From NCBI GenBank assembly GCA_965373045.1, contig CBDVEQ010000016.1:1-21234 (forward strand): a stretch of DNA of 21,234 nucleotides. Reading direction: 5' to 3'. The position numbers and the translations under genes are program-made. The notes beneath the pieces were generated by a model. That model was not told where the DNA came from. It made no database searches and worked only from the letters and a program-made list of their open reading frames with translations. Each line of letters begins with the position of its first letter. Within the stretch, counting starts at the first letter, position 1. This DNA is from DAOVDI01 sp965373045. GTDB taxonomy: Bacteria; Acidobacteriota; Aminicenantia; Aminicenantales; Aminicenantaceae. Below are positions 1 through 7,941 of the stretch, piece by piece.

Positions 1-984
1 GTCATCAGGAACCGTGTTATTGATATCAAGAAGTGTTGCCGGGAGTTCTGTCGCGCATACAGCCATGTATTCACTCAGGGCCCCATAAATATCCACTTCG
101 CAGGAGACAGGAATCCCCTGTGAAGCGAGCCTGGAATTGACAAAACAGGGGACAAAACCAAAATAACTCTCAAAAGCAGGCCAGCATTTATTGGCAAAAA
201 CTCCGTGCCGGGATGCGCCGAGATTATTCTCCATAAATTTCATGAGGGCGATTTCATAACACGCCAGTTTTTCCAAAAGATCAGGATAAGAATTGCCTGC
301 ACCCAATTCCCGGGCCATGTCTTCAGCGACAGTTTTTACGGCCGGATCGTTCTTTGCCTTGAGAAAAATATCATAAAGATCCAGCTCAGAGTTTTCCATT
401 ACTTCGACCCCCAGATCATAGAGGGGTTTTATCGGAGCATTACAGGCCAAAAAATCCTGCGGCCTTGGTCCGAATGCAAAGATCTTTAGCCTTTTTAGTC
501 CAATTAGAATCCGGGCAACAGGAAAAAAATCCAATATTTTTCCTGCGATCTCTGAAGCTGAACCTACAGGACATTCAGGAAAATAAGGACGAAGCCTGCG
601 CAGGCCCACATTGTAGGACGCATTGAGCAGGCCGCAATAGGCATCCCCTCGATCCTCAATGAGATTGTTTCCAGTCTCTTCGGCTGCAGCAACAAACATA
701 ACAGGACCCTGGAATCTCTGAGCCAGCATTGTAATGGGCCCCTCAGGGCCAAAATTCCCAAGATAGATAACCAGCACATTGATATCTCTTTTAGCGATCT
801 CCTCAAGCGCCTCCAAAACATCCTTTTCGTTCTCTACGATAATCTCGATCTCTTCCACAGGAATCTTTTGCTTCCGGCATTCTTCAATAACCCTGACCCG
901 CCTTTTCTTGGACAAGTCCACAGGAAAACAGTCCCGGCTGACCGCAACAATGCCAAGTTTGATGTCAGGTATATTTTTCATCAT
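1..984 (-). CDS. L-fucose/L-arabinose isomerase family protein, 3' end outside window
   Basis: This reading frame is open for 328 codons from an ATG at 984 to the left edge, so the C-terminus is missing. The N-terminus has the Rossmann-like pattern of the COG2407 L-fucose isomerase-like family, with the blocks KLGIVAVSRDCFPVDLSKKR and GDAYCGLLNASYNVGLRRLR. Near the window edge are CEVDIYGAL (E296) and TLLDINN (D320). The E-to-D spacing of 24 equals that of the metal ligands Glu337 and Asp361 of E. coli FucI; the third ligand, a His, would lie outside the window. It follows araD by 7 bases, so I infer that it performs L-arabinose to L-ribulose isomerisation in place of a classical AraA. An AGGAG sequence lies upstream, and the second of two consecutive ATGs (981) has the better spacing, so the start may be 981. 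Substrate identity is inferred from context only. Confidence 0.85.
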   Translation of the reverse strand, partial: MMKNIPDIKLGIVAVSRDCFPVDLSKKRRVRVIEECRKQKIPVEEIEIIVENEKDVLEALEEIAKRDINVLVIYLGNFGPEGPITMLAQRFQGPVMFVAAAEETGNNLIEDRGDAYCGLLNASYNVGLRRLRPYFPECPVGSASEIAGKILDFFPVARILIGLKRLKIFAFGPRPQDFLACNAPIKPLYDLGVEVMENSELDLYDIFLKAKNDPAVKTVAEDMARELGAGNSYPDLLEKLACYEIALMKFMENNLGASRHGVFANKCWPAFESYFGFVPCFVNSRLASQGIPVSCEVDIYGALSEYMAVCATELPATLLDINNTVPDD

Positions 985-991
985 CAACTCC

Positions 992-1687
992 TCATTTATT
1001 CTTTTGACCATAGGTAGCTCCTGGCCCATGCTTTCTTTCATAGTGTTTTTCCATTAGATAATCCGGAAGCCTGTTTACATCCTGCTTTAACAGCAGGGTC
1101 CCCCAGGCCAATTCAGCAACAGTCTCCAGAGCAACCGCGTTTTGAAGAGCTTCCCCCGGTGACCGGCCCCAGGTGAAGGGCCCATGCCCGGCGGCCAGCG
1201 CAGCCGGCGTTGTCATAGGATCCTTGCCGGCAAAAAGCTCAACAATGATCTTTCCCGTATTTCTTTCATACTCTCTTTCTACCTCTTTTTTTTCCAGCAG
1301 GCGGGTAATAGGAACATCCCCAAAAAAAGTATCGGCATGAGTGGTTCCCAAACAAGGAATTGGAAGATTCGCCTGGGCAAACATCGTTGCATAAATACTG
1401 TGTGTGTGTGTGATCCCAGCAATCCCGTCAAAAGCGTTATACAGCTCGAGGTGGGTGGAAGTATCTGCAGAAAACTTTAACTTTCCCTCTACAATCTTTC
1501 CCCTTTTATCGACCACGACCATATCCGATGCATAAAGATCAGAGGCAGCCAGTCCGCTTGGTTTGATAACCATCAGGGCCTGTTCACGGTCAAACCCACT
1601 GGCATTTCCCCAGGTCAGGATCACAAGACCATGTTTGACCAAAGCCTGATTAGCTTCCAAAACTCGTTGTTTTAGTTCTTCCAGCAT
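992..1687 (-). CDS. araD: L-ribulose-5-phosphate 4-epimerase
   Basis: This cytoplasmic class II aldolase-fold enzyme converts L-ribulose 5-phosphate to D-xylulose 5-phosphate, the last step of L-arabinose catabolism. The product is 231 residues, the same length as E. coli AraD. Visible motifs are LTWGNASG (24-31), KPSG (42-45), SADTSTH (73-79), the zinc-ligand motif HTHS (H94, H96) and AAGHGPFTWG (H168). The frame stays open upstream, but the ATG at 1687 is chosen because GAAGGAG precedes it by 7 bases and because it gives the family length. Its ATG shares one base with the TAA of araB (TAATG), which suggests translational coupling. The codons for THTH lie in a (CA)7 dinucleotide run. Identification is firm. 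Confidence 0.97.
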   Translation of the reverse strand: MLEELKQRVLEANQALVKHGLVILTWGNASGFDREQALMVIKPSGLAASDLYASDMVVVDKRGKIVEGKLKFSADTSTHLELYNAFDGIAGITHTHSIYATMFAQANLPIPCLGTTHADTFFGDVPITRLLEKKEVEREYERNTGKIIVELFAGKDPMTTPAALAAGHGPFTWGRSPGEALQNAVALETVAELAWGTLLLKQDVNRLPDYLMEKHYERKHGPGATYGQKNK

Positions 1688-3387
1688 TATTCGCTCCTTC
1701 TTTGCTTTTCCCGCAGGGCAATGAGATCTTTCATGACAAAATCCAATTTGCCGGTCCACTCTCTTGTGCCGAAGGCATCATGCAGCTCTTTATAAAGCCG
1801 GAAAAGCTCCTGATAGACTTTGTGGTTCTCCTTATCCGGTTTAAACGTTTCCTTGACGCCAGTCATCTTCTGCTGGGCTTCCTCGACCGTGTTATACCCG
1901 CTGTTTTTTTTCCCGGCTGTCACAGCCCCGAAAATAGCAGCGCCTAACGCACATGTCTGGTCACTCCGCGAAACCTTCATGGGCCTTCCTGTAATGTCGG
2001 CATATACCTGCATCAGAAAAGGATTTTTAGACGCCAGCCCGCCGCAGTTTACAACCTCATGGACTGAAACACCATATTCTTCAAAACGGTCGATAATGGT
2101 CAGCGCACCAAAGGCTGTGGCTTCGATCAAAGCACGATAGATCTCATGGGCCTGGGTATGAAGGGACTGTCCAATGATAAGGCCGCCCAATCGTACATCT
2201 ACCAGGATGGTCCGGTTTCCATTGTTCCAGTCCAGGGCTAAAAGGCCGTGCTCGCCGGGTTTTTGTCGAACTGCCGCCCTTTCTAGGTTCATGAATTTCT
2301 CTTCGTCAGTCTTACCGTAACTATCCGGGACAAGATTGCGTACAAACCACAAAAAGATATCCCCTACCGCAGACTGTCCTGCCTCGATCCCAAAAGCGCC
2401 GGGCAATACAGATCCATCCACAATACCGCACACTCCCGGTATTTCTGGAAATCCTTTTGTTTTAGGAGAAACCATGATGTCGCACGTGCTTGTCCCCAGA
2501 ATCTTAACCAGCGTTCCTTCCTTAACTCCTGCCCCGACAGCCCCGATGTGCGCGTCAAAAGCGCCTACAGCCACGGCAGTACCCGGTTTGAGGCCAAGTT
2601 TTTTTGCCCACTCGCCGGACAGGCAGCCTGCCACTCGATCGGATGGAAAAGCTTCATTGTAGAGCCGGTCTCGCAATTCGCCTAGTTCCGGATCCAACCC
2701 GGAAAGAAATTCCTTGTCCGGCAGGCCTCCCCATGTATCACTATACATGGCTTTATGCCCGGCCGCACACACACTTCTCTTTATCTTATCTGGCCTTGTT
2801 TCTCCTGACAGAATACCGGGGAGATAATCACATATCTCAACAAAGCTGTAAGCTGCCTTAAATACATCTGGGGCCACCCTTTTTCCGTGGAGAATCTTGC
2901 TCCAGAACCATTCGGAGGAATAAATACCACCGATTCTGGCCAGATACTGCGGTCGTATCTTTTCAGCAAGCGCCGTGATTTCCGCTGCCTCAGCATGGCT
3001 TGTATGGTCCTTCCAAAGCCAGACCTGAGCATGGAGGTTATCCTTGAACTCAGGCAAAAAAGCCAGGGGAGTCCCATCCTCATCTACCGGCATTGGACTG
3101 CTTCCTGTTGTATCAATTCCAAGACCGATGACAAGAGATGGATCAAACTGCGGATCTGCCTTTTTCGCCTGCCCGACAGCCTCATTGACCGTGACTTCTA
3201 TTCCCTTCAGATAATCCGCCGGGTTCTGCCTGGCCAGGTTGGGATCATCCGGATCAAGCAGGACCCCTTCTGTACCTGAAGGATAGGGAAATACACATCC
3301 GGCCAGTTCTCTTCCGTCCTCAAGATCAACGATCAGGGAGCGGCAGGAATTAGTTCCAAAATCCAATCCCAGAGCATACTTTTTCAT
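1687..3387 (-). CDS. araB: Ribulokinase
   Basis: This FGGY-family sugar kinase phosphorylates L-ribulose to L-ribulose 5-phosphate with ATP in the cytoplasm. From the chosen start the protein has 566 residues, the length of E. coli AraB. The phosphate-1 motif LDFGTNSCRS is at residues 8-17, LWKDHT at 124-129, the presumed catalytic base Asp in GAFDAH at D278, and the nucleotide-binding segment KILGTSTCDIM around 295-305. A second glycine-rich motif, NCGGLASKNPF, lies in the C-terminal half. The frame extends to 3435, but those extra residues only translate a palindromic intergenic repeat. The ATG at 3387 has GAGGAAG about 5 bases upstream and gives the family length. The stop overlaps the araD start. 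The symporter lies 196 bases upstream on the same strand. Confidence 0.97.
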   Translation of the reverse strand: MKKYALGLDFGTNSCRSLIVDLEDGRELAGCVFPYPSGTEGVLLDPDDPNLARQNPADYLKGIEVTVNEAVGQAKKADPQFDPSLVIGLGIDTTGSSPMPVDEDGTPLAFLPEFKDNLHAQVWLWKDHTSHAEAAEITALAEKIRPQYLARIGGIYSSEWFWSKILHGKRVAPDVFKAAYSFVEICDYLPGILSGETRPDKIKRSVCAAGHKAMYSDTWGGLPDKEFLSGLDPELGELRDRLYNEAFPSDRVAGCLSGEWAKKLGLKPGTAVAVGAFDAHIGAVGAGVKEGTLVKILGTSTCDIMVSPKTKGFPEIPGVCGIVDGSVLPGAFGIEAGQSAVGDIFLWFVRNLVPDSYGKTDEEKFMNLERAAVRQKPGEHGLLALDWNNGNRTILVDVRLGGLIIGQSLHTQAHEIYRALIEATAFGALTIIDRFEEYGVSVHEVVNCGGLASKNPFLMQVYADITGRPMKVSRSDQTCALGAAIFGAVTAGKKNSGYNTVEEAQQKMTGVKETFKPDKENHKVYQELFRLYKELHDAFGTREWTGKLDFVMKDLIALREKQRRSE

Positions 3388-3398
3388 ATCTTCCTCTA

Positions 3399-3422
3399 GA
3401 TTCCCGCTTTCGAGGGAATGAC
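3399..3422. repeat. REP-like palindrome upstream of araB
   Basis: An imperfect palindrome carries ATTCCC and GGGAAT arms (3400-3405 and 3414-3419) around an 8-base centre and is flanked by GTC. It resembles the widespread intergenic repeat in which attccc/gggaat arms enclose a GCGAAAGC-like centre. It sits 12 bases upstream of the araB start codon, on the edge of its ribosome-binding site, and would form a short hairpin in the symporter-araB transcript. Only this one copy was found in the window. Confidence 0.6.
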
Positions 3423-3511
3423 GTCTTACTTTCACCTTTTCTTGCTTTTCTCACAGGCGAGTTTGCAAGCCAAACCCAATAAACTTTTATCTCTTTTCTT
3501 TTCACTCGAAC

Positions 3512-3546
3512 CCTTGAATCCTTGAATCCTTGAATCCTTATAATCC
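3512..3546. repeat. 8-bp tandem repeat
   Basis: Three perfect head-to-tail copies of ccttgaat occupy 3512-3535 and are followed by a degenerate fourth copy, ccttataat, then cc. The array lies in the 196-base gap between the symporter stop (3584) and araB. It is short, non-coding and could vary in copy number by slippage. No function is evident. Confidence 0.8.
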
Positions 3547-3583
3547 TACCAACTCTTTTAGAAAAGATCCTAATATTATAATT

Positions 3584-5209
3584 TTATTTAGCAACGATGA
3601 GCGGTGAAAAGTAGATAAGTATCAGAGCGATGATCACCAGAATAACCACTGAAAGGATCAGATCCCTTGTGTTCCAGCTTGCGCGGGAGGAGGCTTTGTC
3701 TCCGGCCACTGTGGTGGCATAAGTCAGTCCTTTGATCTTCTCAAAGGCAGGCGATTCCGTGAACATACTCACAAGGATCATCATGGCTATGCAAACCAGG
3801 AACAGGTAAAAACTGAAATAAAGAAAATTCAAATCAGCAAAGCTATGGAAAATACCGCTCAATCTTTCTTTGTTCAACTCGGCGATCAGACGCACCATAC
3901 CGATCCCAAATCCCCCCACAAGAGCGGTCACAGCCCCCTTGGCATTGATCTTTTTCCAGAAAATCCCCAGCAGAAAAACCGCAGCAATGGGCGGCCCTAG
4001 ATAGGACTGGACACTCTGGAGATAATGGTACAACTGCCCGGAAATGTGTTTCATCAGAGGAATCCAGGCAATTCCACTGACAACCACTACGGCTGTAGCA
4101 ATCCGGCCCACAAAAACGAGCTTTTTTTCCGTGGCCCAGGGCTTTAATTTTTTATAGATATCCATGGTAAACAGTGTGGAACAGGAATTAAACACAGCCG
4201 CCAGTGAACTCATCAAGGCGGCCAACAGTCCACCAACAACCAGGCCCCGTATCCCCACAGGGAGAAGGGCCTTAACCATGGCAGGAAACGCCTGATCCGC
4301 TGAACTCAGTTCCAGCTGTCCGGTCTTTGTCAGAGCATAGGCAATGACACCGGGAATAACAAAGATCCAGAACGGCAGAAGCTTCAAATAACCGGCAAAA
4401 ATTGTCCCCCTCCTGGCCTGGGTTTCATTCCGGCCGGCAAGAACCCGTTGGACAATGTACTGGTCCGTACACCAGTACCAGATGCCGATAATAGGAGCGG
4501 ACAGCACCATTCCCAGCCAGGGAAAGTCAGGGTGATTCAGGGGCAGAAACAGGTTGAAATGTTCGCTCCCGGCTACAGAAACCAGATTGCCCCAACCTCC
4601 GATCTTGATCAGTCCCATTACTGTCACCGTGATCGATCCGACGATCAGGACAATGGCCTGAAGAGCCTCTGTATAGACGACAGCCCGCAGTCCTCCCAGG
4701 ATAGTATAAATTCCTGTCAGAGAAACAATAATCAATGCTCCTGTCCAGAATTCGATTCCCATCAACGCCTGAAAAACCACTGCTCCGGCATAGACTGTGA
4801 CAGACACTTTGGTAATCACATACGAAACCAGAGATATGATGGATAAGAACCAGCGGGCTGTGGGAGAATATCGAAGCTCTAAAAATTCCGGCATGGTGAA
4901 TACGCGGCTCCGCATATAAAAAGGAACAAAAACCCATCCGAGAAGCAGGATGCACCAAGCGTGGAGCTCGTATTGGCCCATAACAACTCCGGTCTCTACG
5001 GCAGTTCCAGCAAGTCCGACAATGTGTTCAGATCCGATATTAGAGGCAAAAATCGATGCTCCTATGACAAACCAGCCCACATGGCGCCCGGCCAGAAAAT
5101 AGTCTGTTGTTGTCTCCTTCCTCTGCTTGAGAACCCACCAGGCAATCCCGAAAAGAACCGCAAAATAAAGGCTGATCATCAGCCAGTCAAGAAACTGCAG
5201 TGTCTGCAT
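3584..5209 (-). CDS. SGLT-type sodium/sugar symporter (SSS family)
   Basis: This inner-membrane protein of 541 residues has about 14 hydrophobic segments and belongs to the solute:sodium symporter family. Family hallmarks are ASNIGSEHIVGLAG (51-70), GGLRAVVYTEALQAI (172-186), WYWCTDQYIVQRVLAG (244-259) and LMSSLAAVFNSCSTLFTMDIY (332-352). The last two are nearly identical to the matching segments of animal SGLT glucose transporters, and the AVFNSCSTL helix corresponds to the Na2-site helix. The gene lies first in a minus-strand series with araB, araD and the isomerase, so I infer that it imports L-arabinose, or possibly arabinose-containing oligosaccharides, with Na+. AGAAGGGA precedes the ATG by about 7 bases. 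The 196-base gap before araB leaves open whether all four genes share a transcript. Family certain, substrate inferred. Confidence 0.93.
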   Translation of the reverse strand: MQTLQFLDWLMISLYFAVLFGIAWWVLKQRKETTTDYFLAGRHVGWFVIGASIFASNIGSEHIVGLAGTAVETGVVMGQYELHAWCILLLGWVFVPFYMRSRVFTMPEFLELRYSPTARWFLSIISLVSYVITKVSVTVYAGAVVFQALMGIEFWTGALIIVSLTGIYTILGGLRAVVYTEALQAIVLIVGSITVTVMGLIKIGGWGNLVSVAGSEHFNLFLPLNHPDFPWLGMVLSAPIIGIWYWCTDQYIVQRVLAGRNETQARRGTIFAGYLKLLPFWIFVIPGVIAYALTKTGQLELSSADQAFPAMVKALLPVGIRGLVVGGLLAALMSSLAAVFNSCSTLFTMDIYKKLKPWATEKKLVFVGRIATAVVVVSGIAWIPLMKHISGQLYHYLQSVQSYLGPPIAAVFLLGIFWKKINAKGAVTALVGGFGIGMVRLIAELNKERLSGIFHSFADLNFLYFSFYLFLVCIAMMILVSMFTESPAFEKIKGLTYATTVAGDKASSRASWNTRDLILSVVILVIIALILIYFSPLIVAK

Positions 5210-5245
5210 ATGTATTTCCCTTCTCTATTCTTTTAATTCGAGTTA

Positions 5246-5275
5246 TTTTTACTATTTATGGAAAACCCGTGTCAA
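5246..5275 (-). promoter_or_regulatory. Possible sigma-70 promoter of the symporter/ara operon
   Basis: On the minus strand a perfect -35 TTGACA (5275-5270) is followed after 18 bases by TAAAAA (5251-5246, 4 of 6 to consensus). It is placed correctly for a short leader to the symporter ATG at 5209. The weak -10 keeps confidence low. The -35 lies just upstream of the arabinofuranosidase remnant. Confidence 0.35.
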
Positions 5276-5277
5276 AT

Positions 5278-5427
5278 GAAATTAAAATAAATGCAGACAG
5301 GGGAATCGAAACCATCAACAGAAATATTTACGGCCACTTCAGTGAACACCTGGGACACTGCATCTACGAAGGATTTTTGATAAGGGATAAGGAAAATTTG
5401 GAAAATATCAGGAACAGGAAAGTTTAA
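5278..5427 (+). pseudogene. Truncated 5' fragment of a GH51 alpha-L-arabinofuranosidase gene
   Basis: Positions 5291-5374 match 13767-13850 of the intact arabinofuranosidase gene with 4 mismatches in 84 bases. The frame is preserved and encodes NADRGIETINRNIYGHFSEH and then LGHCIYEG. Two of the four mismatches (atc/ata and tac/tat) are synonymous and the other two cause a single Arg/Gln change. After base 5374 similarity stops abruptly and a short unrelated tail ends at TAA 5425-5427. There is no convincing ATG and ribosome-binding site directly before the conserved part, and all catalytic regions are absent, so it cannot encode an enzyme. It is either the remnant of a second GH51 gene that was divergent from the symporter gene or a duplicated piece of the intact one. 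Confidence 0.85.
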
Positions 5428-5428
5428 A

Positions 5429-5458
5429 GAAAAAATAATGTCAGGTATTATCAATACC
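5429..5458 (-). terminator. Possible rho-independent terminator of the three-gene operon
   Basis: Just after the stop codon at 5462, the inverted repeat GGTATT/AATACC (5444-5449 and 5453-5458, loop 3) is followed on the minus strand, after about 6 bases, by a T-rich run (5430-5437). The stem is short and AT-rich, so the call is tentative. Confidence 0.4.
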
Positions 5459-5461
5459 CAG

Positions 5462-7927
5462 TCAATACGCTAATCCGCATATACTTCCTGTGGCCCAATC
5501 CACGGTTTTTTCTACAATAAAGTTCGACCAGATGGTATCAGAAAGAAAATATCCAGAAAGCTTTCCCATAATATGATTGCACACAGTATCCCATATGCAT
5601 TTGGCAACAGCCAATTTATGCTCTTCTTTTGTATCTCCTCCAGCAAGAACATATGCTGCTGTATTCATTAGACAGCTAAAAATACCCATGTAAGATTCTA
5701 TTTGAAGTTTAAGCTGGATCATAGTCTGCGCAATTTCCACATATTCAACAATAGCCTGGCCCCAACCATATTTTCCCATACCAAGAGTGTGTCCTGTTTC
5801 AGGGTTTATCCTCCACCATGCTGTATATTCTTTTCCGTTTATTTTAACAGCTTTTTTTGGAGTAATTACAATATAACCTCTTTCAAGGTCATGCATGATG
5901 CGTTCTTTAGTATCATCATCAAGTTCAATTTTTTCAAAAGAATCTTTATCCTGATCAGCAATAGTAATCCACTCAGAGCCTTTATTGAAGATCTCGCTTG
6001 TGTTATATACTTCATGTCCTGAATCCATCATAAAAGCCTCTATATTTGTGTCAAGAACACCTTGTCTCAAGCGGGTAAAAAATCCATCCCCATCAAGAAC
6101 TGCAATGTCGTTTTCAACGATGTCCAGCCCTCTGTATTTAATAAGCTCTCCGCTTGAATTTTGCTTTAGCTGCGAGTGGAAGCTTATGATATTCGGATGG
6201 TTAAGAAAAATTCCTTTGTTTGTATTTTCCAGTTTACTTCGTGCTAATGCTGTATCATAAAGCTTTCCAGGCGCAGAAGATATTTCCGTCATCTGAGTAA
6301 GCACCTCGTGAGGTTCAGCTTCATTCACCATGGGAAAAAGTTCCAGGAGGGGATCTCTACTTGAAAATAAGTTATCAATGTTCAGGTATTCGATAAATTC
6401 AGTAGAGATGCGGCTTGTTAAAACCAAAACCTCAGTCTGGCCCAAAATACTGAGGCAGCGCTCCATTTTATCGTCTTCCATAATTGCAGGAGCCGCAATA
6501 TTTTCTTTGCCCCGCTTAGCAGGTCCTAAAAAGTCAAAGATTTCTCTACGTATAGTACGTACCGGCTGTCCAGGAGAACAGAGCTCGTATTCTATCCATT
6601 CAGCAGTAAGGACTGCATCTTTATCTGTCTTTTTCTTGTCCTCACCCCCACTAAAAGCCTTAAACATACTCTTACTAAAAACACCGAATCCTCCTTTTCT
6701 TCTTTTCTCTTTTATAAGTTCTCCTGTATCTTTAAACACAGTTCCTTCAGTTTCATCTTCTTCTAGAATTAAAGTCGGAATCCAGGCTTTTTGCTCGAGT
6801 ATAACTTTCTTTAAGTTCTGAATGAGGTCTTCTTTTTCAAACATATTTTTATCTTCAGGCCAGTCTAATGGATAATGCTGCAGTGTAATATGTTTATCAA
6901 CAAGTTCAGGAGCCTTCAAGGTATGTTCGAGCACAGTTTTTTCACTGACATTTCCGCGGCTCCACTGCTCGATTATAAGTCTTATGGTGACAAGGTGGAG
7001 TTCGTCTTCATCCAAATCTTCCGGGTCATAATAGTCATCAGCTTCTGCAAGAGTCTGGCCCGGCTCAAACTCAGGCAGACAAGGATCCAAATCCATCCAA
7101 TTCTCATCTTCATTACTTTGTACCCACCAGTATTCCTGCAGAGCTTTGATCTCTGCGCTTTCATCATCCGAGCTTTTTATGGCGTTGACTTTTTTGACTG
7201 CAGAGATAATAGCTTCAGCCTGTTTGTTTGAACGCTTGATTATTTCTTTTAATATCTGTTTCTGTTTTTTGTTCTGGTTTTTAAGTTTTCCTTTAAGTTC
7301 AGTGCTGTCTATTTGGTATTTTAAAGCGAATTTATCTGCATAATCTAATTGAGAACGAAAATCATCTTCCTGGTCAGGAGGAGAAAAAGAGGAAGAGAGC
7401 TTTTGCAGTTTATGCAAAAGTTCTTCTGCCTTTTCCTCTGAAAGAGTTCCTCTGGCCAATCGTACGTCATAACCTGCCTCATAAAGCAGCTCATAAAGAA
7501 GAAGAGCTCGGTCCAGGCTGCTGCCTAATCTGTCCATTAAAACTCCTCTTGCCCCCCGCAGAGAACCTTTATAAGGAACAAGCAGTGTATTTTCTTTGAC
7601 CCACTTATAGAGTGCTTGTCTATCGCTTCCTAATTCATCCACCATGGCTTCAGCGCTGAAACTTGTTTTGTCCAGTTCGTCTTTGACATCTTCAAGCTGT
7701 TCATACATATTTTCCAGATGACCGACAACTGCGCTTATCTCTTCTTCTCCGGGGAGAGTATCTCTTTTATAGTATTCAGGATTTTTAACGCTGTGTTTTT
7801 CCTGAGGACAGTTAATATTACTTTCCGGGCGCTCCTTTCTATTTGATGAACTGATTGATGAACTGAAAATAAAAAGGCATAGAATCAAAGAAATAACAAT
7901 ATAAATTCCTATTTTATTTTTTTTCAT
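5462..7927 (-). CDS. Exported protein with a catalytically degenerate transglutaminase-like domain
   Basis: The 821-residue product starts with a positively charged N-terminus and a hydrophobic segment (6-28), so it is probably exported or anchored in the inner membrane. Residues about 95-165 resemble the first half of a transglutaminase/protease-like core, including GVLMDRLGSSLDRALLLYEL and AGYDVRLARG. The position normally held by the catalytic Cys is Ser (S136/S137). A charged, probably coiled-coil insert (205-262) separates this from EYWWVQ...WMDLDP (265-282), which matches the second half with the His replaced by Tyr (Y266) and the Asp kept. A second conserved-looking motif, WWRINPETGHTLGMG, starts near 704 and is followed by a hydrophobic C-terminal region. 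The ATG at 7927 is preferred over 7960: it has a GGGGGGGA ribosome-binding site and a clean signal segment. It is the third gene of the operon, 14 bases after the VWA gene. Function unknown. Confidence 0.85.
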   Translation of the reverse strand: MKKNKIGIYIVISLILCLFIFSSSISSSNRKERPESNINCPQEKHSVKNPEYYKRDTLPGEEEISAVVGHLENMYEQLEDVKDELDKTSFSAEAMVDELGSDRQALYKWVKENTLLVPYKGSLRGARGVLMDRLGSSLDRALLLYELLYEAGYDVRLARGTLSEEKAEELLHKLQKLSSSFSPPDQEDDFRSQLDYADKFALKYQIDSTELKGKLKNQNKKQKQILKEIIKRSNKQAEAIISAVKKVNAIKSSDDESAEIKALQEYWWVQSNEDENWMDLDPCLPEFEPGQTLAEADDYYDPEDLDEDELHLVTIRLIIEQWSRGNVSEKTVLEHTLKAPELVDKHITLQHYPLDWPEDKNMFEKEDLIQNLKKVILEQKAWIPTLILEEDETEGTVFKDTGELIKEKRRKGGFGVFSKSMFKAFSGGEDKKKTDKDAVLTAEWIEYELCSPGQPVRTIRREIFDFLGPAKRGKENIAAPAIMEDDKMERCLSILGQTEVLVLTSRISTEFIEYLNIDNLFSSRDPLLELFPMVNEAEPHEVLTQMTEISSAPGKLYDTALARSKLENTNKGIFLNHPNIISFHSQLKQNSSGELIKYRGLDIVENDIAVLDGDGFFTRLRQGVLDTNIEAFMMDSGHEVYNTSEIFNKGSEWITIADQDKDSFEKIELDDDTKERIMHDLERGYIVITPKKAVKINGKEYTAWWRINPETGHTLGMGKYGWGQAIVEYVEIAQTMIQLKLQIESYMGIFSCLMNTAAYVLAGGDTKEEHKLAVAKCIWDTVCNHIMGKLSGYFLSDTIWSNFIVEKTVDWATGSICGLAY

Positions 7928-7941
7928 AAATCCCCCCCATA

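Noticed and set aside
1688..1759. Upstream start of araD adding 24 residues
   Set aside because: The extension lies inside araB, while the ATG at 1687 has GAAGGAG and gives exactly 231 residues.
3388..3435. Upstream ATG of araB that would add 16 residues
   Set aside because: The added codons translate the attccc/gggaat palindrome. The ATG at 3387 has its own ribosome-binding site and gives the standard 566-residue length.
3502..3546. CRISPR array suggested by the short tandem repeat
   Set aside because: The unit is 8 bases with no spacers and no cas genes, so it is a simple tandem repeat.
4448..4958. Open frames of 132 and 143 codons within the symporter gene
   Set aside because: Shadow frames of a well-conserved membrane protein; their sequences show no recognisable motif.
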